Source: Oscillospiraceae bacterium (GTDB taxonomy: Bacteria; Bacillota; Clostridia; Oscillospirales; UBA929). From it: a DNA stretch of 28,745 bases. The stretch's first letter is position 1; the number at the start of each line of letters is the position of its first letter. Under the pieces are notes generated by a model. That model had not been told where the DNA came from. It was given only the letters and a program-made list of their open reading frames with translations, and did not search any database. The DNA lies in contig WRCJ01000009.1 of assembly GCA_009784085.1 (NCBI GenBank), forward strand, positions 1 through 28,745. The letters are read 5' to 3'. The position numbers were made by a program, and so were the translations under genes. This document shows positions 16,107-25,049 of this stretch, one piece after another.

Positions 16107-17381
16107 GTGTTTTCCCTGGATGAGGTTATCCTGCTAAAATTGGGGGAGGTCGTACTCAAGGGCCTCAACCGCAACCGTTTCGAGGGCATGATCATCCATG
16201 AGGCCGTGCGGAGGATAGCGCCTTTCGGGCGTTTTTCGGTTGTGTCGCGCCAGTCGGTGATAACGGTCACGCCCGAAGGGGCCGCGGTCGGGGCCGGGGA
16301 CGCGGTCGCAGACGAGGACGTGGATGTGGTCGTGGACGCGGTCGGAGCCGCGATCGGGGCCGGGGCCGGGGCCGGAGCCGCGGACATGGACGGCGCGTAT
16401 GCCGCGCTTTCCCATGTGTTCGGGATCATGTCGCTTGTCCGCGCCGCCCAGGCGGCCAAAGGGATGGAGGAAATCATCCAGGCCGCGATTTCGTACTTGA
16501 CGCCTGTTTTGTCCCAAGCGGCCACCTTCAAGGCGGAAGCGCGCAGGGCAGACAAAAATTACCCGCTCACCTCCCCCGAAATCGCGCGGAGGGTGGGCGG
16601 GGCTTTGCACAAAGCTTTTGGGCATCTATCCGTGGACGTAAAAAACCCTGACGTGACCGTGATGATCGAGATTCGCGAGACGCATGCCTACATCCATGCC
16701 GACGCCGCTTTGGGGGCGGGCGGGCTACCGCCGGGCAGCGGCGGGCGGGCGGTCCTCTTGCTCTCGGGCGGGATCGACAGCCCTGTGGCCGGCTATATGA
16801 TGGCCAAACGGGGGCTTGGGATCATCCCGGTGCATTTTTTCAGTTACCCCTACACCTCAAAAGAATCGTTGGACAAAGTCAAACAACTGGCGCGCCTGCT
16901 GGGGGCTTGGACGGGTCGCGCCTCCCTGAAGGTCGTCCCCTTCACCGCGATACAGGAGGCCATCCGGCGGCAATGCCCCGATGGCTACGCCACGTTGATC
17001 GGGCGACGCTTTATGATGGAGATCGCGGGGCGGCTGGCGCACAACGTAAGGGCGGGTGCGCTGGTGACCGGCGAGAGCTTGGGGCAGGTGGCGTCGCAGA
17101 CGTTGGAATCGCTGGTCGTGACCGGGCAGGCAGCCGGTTGCCCGGTCCTGCGCCCTTTGATCGGGATGGACAAGGAAGAGATCGTGACCCAGGCGCGTAA
17201 AATCGGCACCTTCGAGACATCCATCCTGCCCTATGACGATTGCTGCACAGTCTTCACGCCCCGGCGCCCCAAAACAAAGCCGAGGATGCAAGACGTCTTG
17301 GCGGCCGAAGCCCCGCTGGACCGGGAGGCACTGATAACGGAGGCGCTGTCGGCGTTGTATGTTGATCAATCAAATCTATAG
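16107..17381 (+). CDS. thiI: tRNA 4-thiouridine synthase ThiI (no rhodanese domain)
   Basis: ThiI, 424 residues, adenylates uridine 8 of tRNA for sulfur transfer and in some organisms serves thiamin synthesis. The N-terminal part fits the ferredoxin-like/THUMP region (LLKLGEVVLKGLNRNRFE; later THAYIHADAALGAGGLPPG). The PP-loop is LLSGGIDSPVAGYMM, followed by VTGESLGQVASQTLESL and PYDDCCTVFTPRRPKTKP, typical of the short form that ends without a rhodanese domain. A Val/Ala/Gly/Asp-rich low-complexity insertion lies at about residues 52-95. The start is GTG after AAAAAAGGAA, rather close, so the exact start is uncertain. Confidence 0.93.
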   Translation: MFSLDEVILLKLGEVVLKGLNRNRFEGMIIHEAVRRIAPFGRFSVVSRQSVITVTPEGAAVGAGDAVADEDVDVVVDAVGAAIGAGAGAGAADMDGAYAALSHVFGIMSLVRAAQAAKGMEEIIQAAISYLTPVLSQAATFKAEARRADKNYPLTSPEIARRVGGALHKAFGHLSVDVKNPDVTVMIEIRETHAYIHADAALGAGGLPPGSGGRAVLLLSGGIDSPVAGYMMAKRGLGIIPVHFFSYPYTSKESLDKVKQLARLLGAWTGRASLKVVPFTAIQEAIRRQCPDGYATLIGRRFMMEIAGRLAHNVRAGALVTGESLGQVASQTLESLVVTGQAAGCPVLRPLIGMDKEEIVTQARKIGTFETSILPYDDCCTVFTPRRPKTKPRMQDVLAAEAPLDREALITEALSALYVDQSNL

Positions 17382-17391
17382 CAACAATCCA

Positions 17392-17420
17392 TTGACAAAC
17401 CATAAACTTTTTGATAGCAT
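17392..17420 (+). promoter_or_regulatory. Sigma-A-type promoter before the E2-like gene
   Basis: TTGACA at 17392-17397, a 17-base spacer and TAGCAT at 17415-17420, in the 79-base A+T-rich gap after thiI. It would drive the E2-like gene, glmU-like, pth and mfd. A TAGGAAGTGA ribosome site precedes the ATG at 17461. Confidence 0.7.
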
Positions 17421-17460
17421 GTATGCAGTATTTTTGTTTATCATATTTAGGAAGTGAATC

Positions 17461-18339
17461 ATGTCTGAGCGCAAACGGCGGTGGGGGGATCGGAAGGACG
17501 GGCGCAAGTTGCGATCGCTGGATCCCATCAACCGCATTACCGCCTATATCATGGATACCCGTACGGGTGCGAGCAACTATTTTCATGGCCGCTTGGATAT
17601 CCGGGCTTGCGAGCCGTACATCAGGCAAAAACGCGTGGAGGGCCTCAAGGGCTTCGGGTTGCTACACTTCTTTATTGCTGCGTACGTGCGCATCGTATCG
17701 CAGCGCCCAGGGGTCAACCGGTTTATCTCCGGCCAGAAGCTCTTCGCCCGCAACAATATCGAGGTTCTCTTCGCGGTCAAGAAGGATATGTCTCTGGAGG
17801 GCCAGGAGACCGTCGTCAAGGTCGTTTGCCATCCGTCGGACACGGCGGCGGATATCTTCCGGCGGGTGTCCGAGGTCGTCGCGGAGGCGCGCGGCGCCGG
17901 GGATACAAACGATGTGGACTCGGCGGCGGGCGCATTGGGGAAGATCCCCGGGTTCATCCTGAAGTTTGTGGTCTGGTTTCTCAAGAAGCTGGACTACATC
18001 GGGAAGCTGCCCAGATCCCTCACCGCGCTCAGCCCTTTCCACGGCAGTATATTTGTCACCGACTTGGGTTCCATCAACCTGCCGCCGGTACACCATCACC
18101 TGTACGAATTTGGCAATATCCCCATCTTTTTGGCTTTTGGCCCCAAACAAAGGGAATATATCCTGGACAGGCATGGCCAGCCGGAGCTGAGACGTTTTCT
18201 GGATTTTACGCTGACCATCGACGAGCGCATCACGGACGGCTTCTATTTTTCCGGCATTTGGCGCATGCTCAACGAGATTTTCCTGCATCCCGACCAGCTG
18301 GACGCGCCGCCCGCGAAAATCGTCGAGGACGTGGACTAG
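17461..18339 (+). CDS. 2-oxoacid dehydrogenase E2 acyltransferase-like protein, catalytic His missing
   Basis: A 292-residue, free-standing relative of the catalytic domain of dihydrolipoamide acyltransferases (chloramphenicol acetyltransferase fold). It starts with RRWGDRKDGRKLRSLDPINR, shows HFFIAAYVRIVSQRPGVNRF and NNIEVLFAVKKDM, and ends in a segment where the E2 motif D-H-R-x2-D-G reads DERITDG (D254, E255, D259, G260). The catalytic His is thus Glu. No lipoyl or E1/E3-binding domain is present. Proteins of this size and form occur in Clostridia; I know no proven function. It is the first gene of the cluster with glmU-like, pth and mfd. Confidence 0.8.
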   Translation: MSERKRRWGDRKDGRKLRSLDPINRITAYIMDTRTGASNYFHGRLDIRACEPYIRQKRVEGLKGFGLLHFFIAAYVRIVSQRPGVNRFISGQKLFARNNIEVLFAVKKDMSLEGQETVVKVVCHPSDTAADIFRRVSEVVAEARGAGDTNDVDSAAGALGKIPGFILKFVVWFLKKLDYIGKLPRSLTALSPFHGSIFVTDLGSINLPPVHHHLYEFGNIPIFLAFGPKQREYILDRHGQPELRRFLDFTLTIDERITDGFYFSGIWRMLNEIFLHPDQLDAPPAKIVEDVD

Positions 18340-18350
18340 GAGAGAAGACT

Positions 18351-19607
18351 ATGGCTTGCACGCATGCTGTTGTTGTCATTCGCCACGATAACCACTCCGG
18401 CGGGTCAAAGTACCCCATGATGCTCCAGGAGGTCTTGTTCAAGCCCCTGTTGCGATGGTCGATGGACGCGCTGGCTGCCGCGGGGGGCTTATCTGTCTGC
18501 GTCGTCCGCGAGGGTTCGTCGCGGGACGATTTGTTCCTGCCCTGTTTCGCGCCATCGTTCGTCGAGTTGGTTATGCTGGACGACCATTCGCCGGATATTG
18601 TATCGGATCTTGCCTCGTTCCTCTCCGATGACGACGGCGAGGCCTTGTTTATCACCGAGCCGGCGCTTCTAACCGGGCGCGCCATCGAGCTGTTGTCCCT
18701 GGCGCACACCGTGGGGGGAAAGCTACTGACAGAACTGCTGACCGACGATGATAAACCCTCCGGCGCCTATTGCTTTTCCCGCGCCGACGTGGAAACCGTG
18801 CTCTCTTTCCTGGACGGGCGTCTCGACTTTCCCACGGCGCGGCGCCATATGCGCGCTGCCGGCCTGCCGGTCGATGACTTTCGCGTGTCCGACGGCGCCG
18901 GCGGCATTGCGCGCGTGCGCACGCCGCTGGATCTGCATTTGGCGAGGCGCGCCATGCAAACCTCCGTCGTGGAGCGCCATATGCACCAAGGCGTGGCCAT
19001 ACTCGACCCCTCCGGTTCCTTTATCTCCGCCGAAGCTGTTATCGGGCGCGATACCACGTTGTTGCCCGGCGTGATAATCCAAGGGGCGACCGTCATCGGG
19101 GAGGATTGCGAAATCGGCCCCAATACGCTGTTGTCCAACTGCGTGGTGGGCGACCGCTGTACCATCGACGCCTCGCGGGTTTATGACAGCAAACTGGGAT
19201 CCGACGTCAAGGTTGGCCCTTTTGCCCATATCCGCCCCCACTGCGAGCTGGGTTCCCATACCAAGATCGGCGGCTTCGTGGAACTCAAAAAAGCGCGTAT
19301 CGGTGATGACGCGAAGATCCCGCATCTCAGCTATGTGGGCGACGCCGACGTGGGCCAGCGCGTCAACATCGGCTGCGGCGCCGTCATCGTCAACTACGAT
19401 GGATGCAAGAAGCATCGCACCACAATCAAGGACGCCGCCTTCATCGGTTGCAACACCAACCTGGTGTCCCCCGTTACGGTGGGGGAGAACGCCTACACCG
19501 CCGCCGGCAGCACCATCACCGAAGACGTGCCGCCCGCCGCGCTGGGCATTGCCAGGGCCAGGCAGGTGAACAAAGAGGGCTGGGTCAGCAGGCGATCTGA
19601 GAAATAA
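18351..19607 (+). CDS. glmU: GlmU-like protein: degenerate uridyltransferase half, intact acetyltransferase half
   Basis: A 418-residue relative of bifunctional GlmU (usually about 455), which makes UDP-GlcNAc for cell walls. The C-terminal left-handed beta-helix (from about residue 220) is well kept: GPFAHIRPHCELG, KIGGFVELKKARIG, catalytic His in IPHLSYVGDADVG, NIGCGAVIVNYDG and ARARQVNKEGW. The N-terminal half has lost the LAAGxGTRM loop (it reads VVIRHDNHSGGSKYP), the Lys of the PKVL motif (PMML) and the GDxP metal motif (ITEPALL). It is probably only an acetyltransferase. ATG with AGGAGAG upstream. An open frame continues far upstream but overlaps the previous gene. Confidence 0.85.
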   Translation: MACTHAVVVIRHDNHSGGSKYPMMLQEVLFKPLLRWSMDALAAAGGLSVCVVREGSSRDDLFLPCFAPSFVELVMLDDHSPDIVSDLASFLSDDDGEALFITEPALLTGRAIELLSLAHTVGGKLLTELLTDDDKPSGAYCFSRADVETVLSFLDGRLDFPTARRHMRAAGLPVDDFRVSDGAGGIARVRTPLDLHLARRAMQTSVVERHMHQGVAILDPSGSFISAEAVIGRDTTLLPGVIIQGATVIGEDCEIGPNTLLSNCVVGDRCTIDASRVYDSKLGSDVKVGPFAHIRPHCELGSHTKIGGFVELKKARIGDDAKIPHLSYVGDADVGQRVNIGCGAVIVNYDGCKKHRTTIKDAAFIGCNTNLVSPVTVGENAYTAAGSTITEDVPPAALGIARARQVNKEGWVSRRSEK

Positions 19608-19635
19608 GAAACAAGAAATAGTAAGAAAAAGAACC

Positions 19636-20292
19636 ATGATTTTTAAAAATAGGCTGAATTTTTCTTCCGGTTGTGTCGATTGGGTTATTGTGGGGTTAGG
19701 AAACCCTGGGCGCCGGTATGAAAACACGCGCCACAATGTGGGGTTCCTCGTTTTGGATCTGCTCTCCGACAAATGGGGCATTCCGACAAAAAAGTTGAAA
19801 TTCCAGTCCCTTTTTGGCATGGGCCATGGGGCGGGGGTTCGCGTGCTGTTGCTGCGACCACAGACATATATGAACCGCAGCGGCGAAGCTGTGCGCGACT
19901 GCTTGCGCTTTTACAAGGTTCCGCCCGAGCGGACGCTTGTCATCTATGACGACGCGTCCCTGCCCACCGGAAAGCTGCGCATACGGGAAAAGGGCAGCGA
20001 TGGCGGACACAATGGACTCAAAAGCATCCTGTACCAGCTGCAAACCGATGTGTTCCCCCGCGTGAAAATCGGCATCGGGTCGCCGCGCGGCGCCGTCGGC
20101 GCCTCGGGTACGCACGGCGCACCCGGCACCGTCAGCGCATCCGGCGCATCGGGCGGTTTGGTGGGCTGGGTGCTGGGCGGCTTCTCCCCAGAGGAGGGGC
20201 CAATTATCCGGGATGCCTTGGAGAAGGCTTGCGGCGCAACGGAGGAGATCATCACCCGCGGCGCCGTGTACGCGATGGATCGGTATAACTGA
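19636..20292 (+). CDS. pth: Peptidyl-tRNA hydrolase
   Basis: A 218-residue bacterial Pth, which frees tRNA from peptidyl-tRNA dropped by ribosomes. Family motifs are present: VGLGNPGRRYENTRHNVGF (catalytic His in RHNVGF), LLRPQTYMNRSGEAV, VIYDDASLPTGKLRIREKGS and GGHNGLKSI, then FPRVKIGIG. After that glycine comes an Ala/Gly/Ser-rich low-complexity insertion (about residues 153-175) before GWVLGGFSPEE. The insertion accounts for the excess over the usual 185-200 residues. The start is ATG at 19636 with only a weak AAGAAA-type ribosome site. The pth-mfd order is conserved in Firmicutes. Confidence 0.95.
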   Translation: MIFKNRLNFSSGCVDWVIVGLGNPGRRYENTRHNVGFLVLDLLSDKWGIPTKKLKFQSLFGMGHGAGVRVLLLRPQTYMNRSGEAVRDCLRFYKVPPERTLVIYDDASLPTGKLRIREKGSDGGHNGLKSILYQLQTDVFPRVKIGIGSPRGAVGASGTHGAPGTVSASGASGGLVGWVLGGFSPEEGPIIRDALEKACGATEEIITRGAVYAMDRYN

Positions 20293-20318
20293 AGATTCCT
20301 GAAGGGTACTGATGCCCC

Positions 20319-23300
20319 TTGTTAACTCTCTGCCGGGAGCTTGCCAAGCTCCCCGAAATACAAGACCTATTGTCTCGCCTCGCGGGCGACCCACCGTCCG
20401 CCGCCGCCACACCCGTGGCGTTAGGCGGCCTTTCCCATGCCCATCAGGCGCACTTGATCGCCGCCGTACACCGCTTGACCGGCCGCCCTGTGGCGGCTAT
20501 CTGCGCCAACGAGTCGAAAACCGCCCTGATGGCTGCCGATCTGGCGGCCTGGACCCAGACCGACATCCGGACGCTGGCCTACCGCGAGTGGGTCTTCTTC
20601 CCGGCCGAGGCTATCTCCCGGGAATGGGAGCATTCCCGGCTGGACACGCTGTCCGCGCTCGCCTCGGGGATTGCCCCCGTCGTTTGCGCGCCTATCGACG
20701 CCTTCCTCCAGCGCACGTTGCCGCCGCAGGCCCTGAAGGGGTTGTCCCTTCCCCTCAAGCCCGGCCAGCCCCTCTGCCCCGAATCCCTCACCCAGACGCT
20801 CACTAGGGCGGGCTACCAGCGAGCCGACCAGGTCGAAGGCGTGGGCCAATACGCGCATCGCGGCGGCATTGTGGACTTCTTCTCGCCCAATTCGCTCCAC
20901 CCCATCCGCGTGGATTTCTTCGGCGACGAAATCGATACCCTCGCCTCGGTGGACACCGACTCCCAACGCCGCCTGAACGCATTGCCCTACGCCTTGCTGC
21001 TGCCGGTTTCCGAAGCGTTGCCGCAGGCGGCGCCCGGTGGTATCCCTGGATTGGCGGAGGCTATAGAAGAATTGGCCATCGGCGCGGCGGAACCGCTGGC
21101 AGCCACGTTGCGCGCCGATGCCGAACGCCTGCGCGAAACCGGTGATCTGCCAGGCCCCGACCGTTACCTACCCCTCATCGCGCCCGGCATGCGCACCGCC
21201 TTCGATGTGCTGCCGCCCGGCACGATCATCTTTTGCTGCGAGCAAGCCTCGTTGCGCCACCGGGTGGACAATACGCTCACGCGGCTGTCCCAGGACATCG
21301 AGAGCCTCCTGGCGGGAAGCCTTTTATCGCCGGAGCTGACCGAGCTTTGCCTGGACTTCACCGACTTCACAAGGCGCTTGTCCCGATTCTCCACTGTCTT
21401 TCTGGATGACATCGCGCCCGGGCAATACCCCCTGCCCCCCCGCGCCGTCAGCTCCCTGGCGGCCAAACAGCTTCCCTCATACGCGGGCCATCTGGATACC
21501 GCGGCCGCCGACATAGAGGAGTACCGCACGGCGGGCTATGCCGTCGCGATGCTATGCGCCGACGAGCGGCGGGCGAAGTACATGCAGGAAGCCTTGGAGG
21601 AGCGGGGCGTATCGGCATTGCTCGACTTTGCCATGGCCGCACCCCCCATAGCCGGGCAGATCACGCTGTCGGTCGGGGCCTTGTCGGCGGGGCTGGAGTA
21701 CCCCTCCATCAAGCTGTGCGCGCTGTCGGAGGGGCAGATTGTCTTGTCGCCGCGCCGCGCCCACAAAGCCGGGAAAGCCGGGAAAAAAGACATGCGGGCG
21801 CACCTGGCTTCCTACGCGGATCTCATGCCCGGCGACATGGTGGTGCATGAGCATCACGGCATCGGCCGGTTCACGGGCATCGTCAAGATGCAGATCGACG
21901 GCGCGACACGCGATTATATCCACATATCCTATGCCGGGGGCGACACGCTGTATGTGCCTGTGACGCATCTTCATTTGGTGTCAAAGTATATCGGGGGCGG
22001 CGAGGATTCCACCGTCAAGCTACACCGCTTGGGCGGCGCCGAGTGGCAGCGGGCGCGGTCCCGCGCCAAGGCCGCAGTAAAGGATCTGGCGGACGGGTTG
22101 ATTCAGCTGTACGCCGAGCGGGCGCGTATGCCCGGCCATACCTTCCCGGAGGACAGCGACTGGCAGATGGCCTTTGAGGAAGCCTTCGACTATCCCGAGA
22201 CCGACGATCAATTGCGCTGCGCCGACGAGATCAAGGGCGATATGCAGCAGCCCCGCCCCATGGATCGGCTTTTATGCGGCGACGTGGGGTTCGGCAAGAC
22301 CGAGGTCGCCCTGCGCGCCGTGATGAAATGCGTGCTGGGCGGGCGGCAGGCCGCCCTATTGGCGCCCACCACCGTACTGGCGCAGCAACATCACCAGACC
22401 GCGCTGCGCCGCTTCGAGGGTTTCCCGATCAATATCGGCTTGTGCAGCCGGTTTGTGCCGCCCCGCGAACTCAAAGAGGCCCAAGAGAAGCTGCGAACCG
22501 GCGATCTGGACTTTGTCATCGGGACCCATAAGCTGCTGCATAAGGGCTTGGTGTTCAAACGCCTGGGCCTGCTCATCGTGGACGAGGAGCAACGCTTCGG
22601 CGTCACGCACAAGGAGCGGCTCAAGGAGATGTCCCGGCAGGTCGACGTGCTCACGCTCACAGCCACGCCTATCCCACGCACGCTGAGCATGTCCCTCTCG
22701 GGCATCCGCGACATGTCCACGCTGGAAGAGCCGCCCCGGGGGCGTTACCCGGTGCAGACATACGTGCTGGAACATGACTGGTCCCTCTTGGCCGACGCCA
22801 TGCGCCGCGAGATCCAGCGGGGCGGGCAGGTCTACTACCTGCATAACCGGGTGGAGACCATCGACAAAACAGCGGTCCGTATCGCCGACATGCTGCCCGG
22901 CGTGACCGTGGCCGCCGCGCACGGGCAGATGGAAGAGCAGTCGTTGTCGCATATCATGCGGAAAATGTCCAAGGGGTCGGTGCAGGTGCTGGTGTGTACC
23001 ACCATCATCGAAACCGGCCTGGATATCCCCAACGTCAACACGCTGATCATCGAAGACGCCGACCGCCTGGGGCTGGCGCAGTTGCACCAGATCCGCGGAC
23101 GGGTGGGGCGTAGCCCCCGCCACGCTTTCGCCTACATGACATACCGCCGGGGGAAGATATTGAGCGAGGCGGCCACCAAACGCCTGACCGCCATCCGGGA
23201 GTTCGCCGCCTTCGGATCGGGGTTTAAGATCGCGATGCGGGATTTGGAAATCCGCGGCGCCGGCAACGTCCTGGGTTCCGAACAGCACGGGCACATGATG

Positions 23301-23843
23301 AGCGTGGGCTACGACATGTACTTGAAGCTGTTGGAGGATGCCGTGCTGGAGGCCAAAGGCGAGAAGGCGCCCCCCCGCCCGACCTGCACGGCGGATTTGG
23401 CCGTGGCCGCCAGCATCCCCGAATCGTATATCCCGCCGGCCGGCCAGCGCATGGATCTGTACCGGCGCATCGCCGCCATCCGGGACGCGGAGGAAGCGTC
23501 CGACCTCACAGACGAGCTTATCGACCGTTTCGGCGATCCGCCCGGCAGCGTGCTCACGTTGCTTCAGATAGCCCTGCTGCGCGCGGAGGCTTCGCAGGTG
23601 GGGATTTCCGAAATCTCCCAGAGGCAGGGGCGGCTGCTGTTTTACTTAACAGGGCCTGACCTGCAAAAATTGTCGGCCTTGTATACCCACCCGGCGTACA
23701 AAGGGTGCGTCCTTTTTGCCGCAGGGGAAACGCCCCACCTGTCCTTACGGCTGTCAGGCGGGGACGTGATCCGCGAAGCCCGTGCGTTCGTCAGGGTCTA
23801 TGGCGCCAGCGCGAACGCGAACGATAACGCTACTGCGGGCTAA
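20319..23843 (+). CDS. mfd: Transcription-repair coupling factor Mfd
   Basis: Mfd, 1174 residues, close to the Bacillus protein in length, removes stalled RNA polymerase at lesions and recruits UvrA. Order of domains: UvrB-like N-terminal region (to about 350), polymerase-interacting CarD-like domain (GDMVVHEHHGIGRFTGI, DTLYVPVTHLHLVSKYIG), and a RecG-like helicase with Walker A GDVGFGKTEVALRA, box II VDEEQRFGV, TATPIPRTLSMS and QIRGRVGRSPRHAF. The C-terminal regulatory domain follows. The likely start is TTG (LLTLCREL); an ATG seven bases earlier is in another frame. The last residues (ANANDNATAG) come from a tandem repeat. Confidence 0.96.
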   Translation: MLTLCRELAKLPEIQDLLSRLAGDPPSAAATPVALGGLSHAHQAHLIAAVHRLTGRPVAAICANESKTALMAADLAAWTQTDIRTLAYREWVFFPAEAISREWEHSRLDTLSALASGIAPVVCAPIDAFLQRTLPPQALKGLSLPLKPGQPLCPESLTQTLTRAGYQRADQVEGVGQYAHRGGIVDFFSPNSLHPIRVDFFGDEIDTLASVDTDSQRRLNALPYALLLPVSEALPQAAPGGIPGLAEAIEELAIGAAEPLAATLRADAERLRETGDLPGPDRYLPLIAPGMRTAFDVLPPGTIIFCCEQASLRHRVDNTLTRLSQDIESLLAGSLLSPELTELCLDFTDFTRRLSRFSTVFLDDIAPGQYPLPPRAVSSLAAKQLPSYAGHLDTAAADIEEYRTAGYAVAMLCADERRAKYMQEALEERGVSALLDFAMAAPPIAGQITLSVGALSAGLEYPSIKLCALSEGQIVLSPRRAHKAGKAGKKDMRAHLASYADLMPGDMVVHEHHGIGRFTGIVKMQIDGATRDYIHISYAGGDTLYVPVTHLHLVSKYIGGGEDSTVKLHRLGGAEWQRARSRAKAAVKDLADGLIQLYAERARMPGHTFPEDSDWQMAFEEAFDYPETDDQLRCADEIKGDMQQPRPMDRLLCGDVGFGKTEVALRAVMKCVLGGRQAALLAPTTVLAQQHHQTALRRFEGFPINIGLCSRFVPPRELKEAQEKLRTGDLDFVIGTHKLLHKGLVFKRLGLLIVDEEQRFGVTHKERLKEMSRQVDVLTLTATPIPRTLSMSLSGIRDMSTLEEPPRGRYPVQTYVLEHDWSLLADAMRREIQRGGQVYYLHNRVETIDKTAVRIADMLPGVTVAAAHGQMEEQSLSHIMRKMSKGSVQVLVCTTIIETGLDIPNVNTLIIEDADRLGLAQLHQIRGRVGRSPRHAFAYMTYRRGKILSEAATKRLTAIREFAAFGSGFKIAMRDLEIRGAGNVLGSEQHGHMMSVGYDMYLKLLEDAVLEAKGEKAPPRPTCTADLAVAASIPESYIPPAGQRMDLYRRIAAIRDAEEASDLTDELIDRFGDPPGSVLTLLQIALLRAEASQVGISEISQRQGRLLFYLTGPDLQKLSALYTHPAYKGCVLFAAGETPHLSLRLSGGDVIREARAFVRVYGASANANDNATAG

Positions 23844-23885
23844 CGACAACGCTGCCGCGGGCTAACGATAACGCTACCGCGGGCT
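23820..23885. repeat. Triple 22-base repeat at the mfd/prs convergent junction
   Basis: Three back-to-back 22-base units (23820-23841, 23842-23863, 23864-23885), each AACGAY AACGCT followed by RCYGCGGGCT. The mfd stop lies at the first unit junction and the prs stop overlaps the end of the third, so the 40-base gap between the two convergent genes is nothing but repeat. A CCGCGG...CCGCGG pairing followed by five T residues (23855-23892) could act as a weak terminator for mfd. Confidence 0.9.
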
Positions 23886-25047
23886 AGTTTTTCTGCTTGT
23901 CCAGGAGCGCCTTGATGCGCTTCGCGGGTTCGAGAAGGTCGGAGATGGATCGATCATAGTTGAGCGTCTCAATGATATAGGAGATGTATTTGGACATATC
24001 GACCTCGCAGTACCACGGCCTGTCCTTGAGCCCATCGGGGCGGTAGACGAGGTTCGTGGTGAAGATCTTGTCGATGATGCCCTTTTCGTATGCCTCGTCA
24101 AAGCGGGAAAGGCCGCTGGAAAACAGGCCGAATGTGGCGAACATGATGATGCGGCGCGCCCCTTGGTTTTTGAGGATCGGCGCGATACCGAGGATGGAGT
24201 CGCCCGAGGAGATCATATCGTCCACGACAATGACATCCTTGCCCCTCACTTTGTCGCCCAAGAATTCATGCCGAATGATGGGGTTGCGCCCGTTCTTCAT
24301 GCAGGTGTAGTCCCTGCGCTTGTAGAACATCCCCAAGTCCACGCCGAGTACCGAGGAATAGTAAATGCACCGGGGCATCGCGCCTTCGTCGGGGGAGACG
24401 AACAGGAGGGTCTCCTTGTCGGCCCGGATATCCGGGAAGGATCGAAAGAGCGTCTTGAGCATCTGATAGGAGGGGTGTACGTTTTCGAAGCCGCTGAGCG
24501 GGATGGCGTTTTGCACGCGGGCGTCGTGCGCGTCGAAGGTGATGATGTTGTCCACGCCCATTTTGGTGAGTTCCTGCAAGGCCAACGCGCAGTCTAGGGA
24601 CTCCCGCGAGAAGCGGCGGTGCTGGCGCCCTTCATAGAGCATGGGCATAATGACCGTGATGCGCCTCGCCTTGCCCCCCGAAGCCGCGATGATCCGCTTG
24701 AGATCCTGAAAGTGATCGTCGGGACTCATCGGCGTGGTAATCCCGTACATCTGAAAGGTAACGCTGTAGTTGAATACATCCGTCAAGATAAACAGGTCGT
24801 ATCCGCGCACGGATTGCTGGATGATGGCCTTGCCTTCGCCTGTGTTGAAGCGGGGGCAAATGGCCTTGACCTGGTATATGCCCGGCCCAATTTTCGGGGC
24901 GTCCGGCATGGACAGCTGCCCCGGAGGATGGATGCGAGATCGCCACAGTGTCAAGTAAAAATCCACGCGGGCGGCGAGATCTTCGCAACCGCTCATGCCG
25001 ACGATGCCCAGGTCTCCATAGGGGACATGCCCGTCAGAATTGTTCAT
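23884..25047 (-). CDS. prs: Ribose-phosphate pyrophosphokinase, divergent long form
   Basis: A 387-residue PRPP synthetase relative; standard enzymes have about 315 residues. It makes PRPP from ribose 5-phosphate and ATP. Visible motifs: the flexible loop YEGRQHRRFSRESL (canonical RQDRK reads RQHRR), the metal/ATP stretch ITFDAHDARVQNAIP, LLFVSPDEGAMPR, and the PRPP loop DVIVVDDMISSGDSI. The extra length is mainly at the N-terminus (DFYLTLWRSRIHPPGQL) and in the C-terminal tail. I chose the ATG at 25047, six bases after GGAGG; a TTG two codons earlier abuts the ribosome site. It follows rsmA closely in one transcript. Confidence 0.9.
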   Translation of the reverse strand: MNNSDGHVPYGDLGIVGMSGCEDLAARVDFYLTLWRSRIHPPGQLSMPDAPKIGPGIYQVKAICPRFNTGEGKAIIQQSVRGYDLFILTDVFNYSVTFQMYGITTPMSPDDHFQDLKRIIAASGGKARRITVIMPMLYEGRQHRRFSRESLDCALALQELTKMGVDNIITFDAHDARVQNAIPLSGFENVHPSYQMLKTLFRSFPDIRADKETLLFVSPDEGAMPRCIYYSSVLGVDLGMFYKRRDYTCMKNGRNPIIRHEFLGDKVRGKDVIVVDDMISSGDSILGIAPILKNQGARRIIMFATFGLFSSGLSRFDEAYEKGIIDKIFTTNLVYRPDGLKDRPWYCEVDMSKYISYIIETLNYDRSISDLLEPAKRIKALLDKQKN

Positions 25048-25049
25048 TG

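Noticed and set aside
17481..18350. Long open frame running into the GlmU-like gene from upstream
   Set aside because: It overlaps the E2-like gene in another frame and has no family likeness before 18351, where an ATG with a ribosome site starts the GlmU homology.
20312..20806. Open frame starting at an ATG seven bases before the mfd start
   Set aside because: Different frame from Mfd with Arg/Pro-rich composition and no likeness to a family; Mfd homology begins directly after the TTG at 20319.
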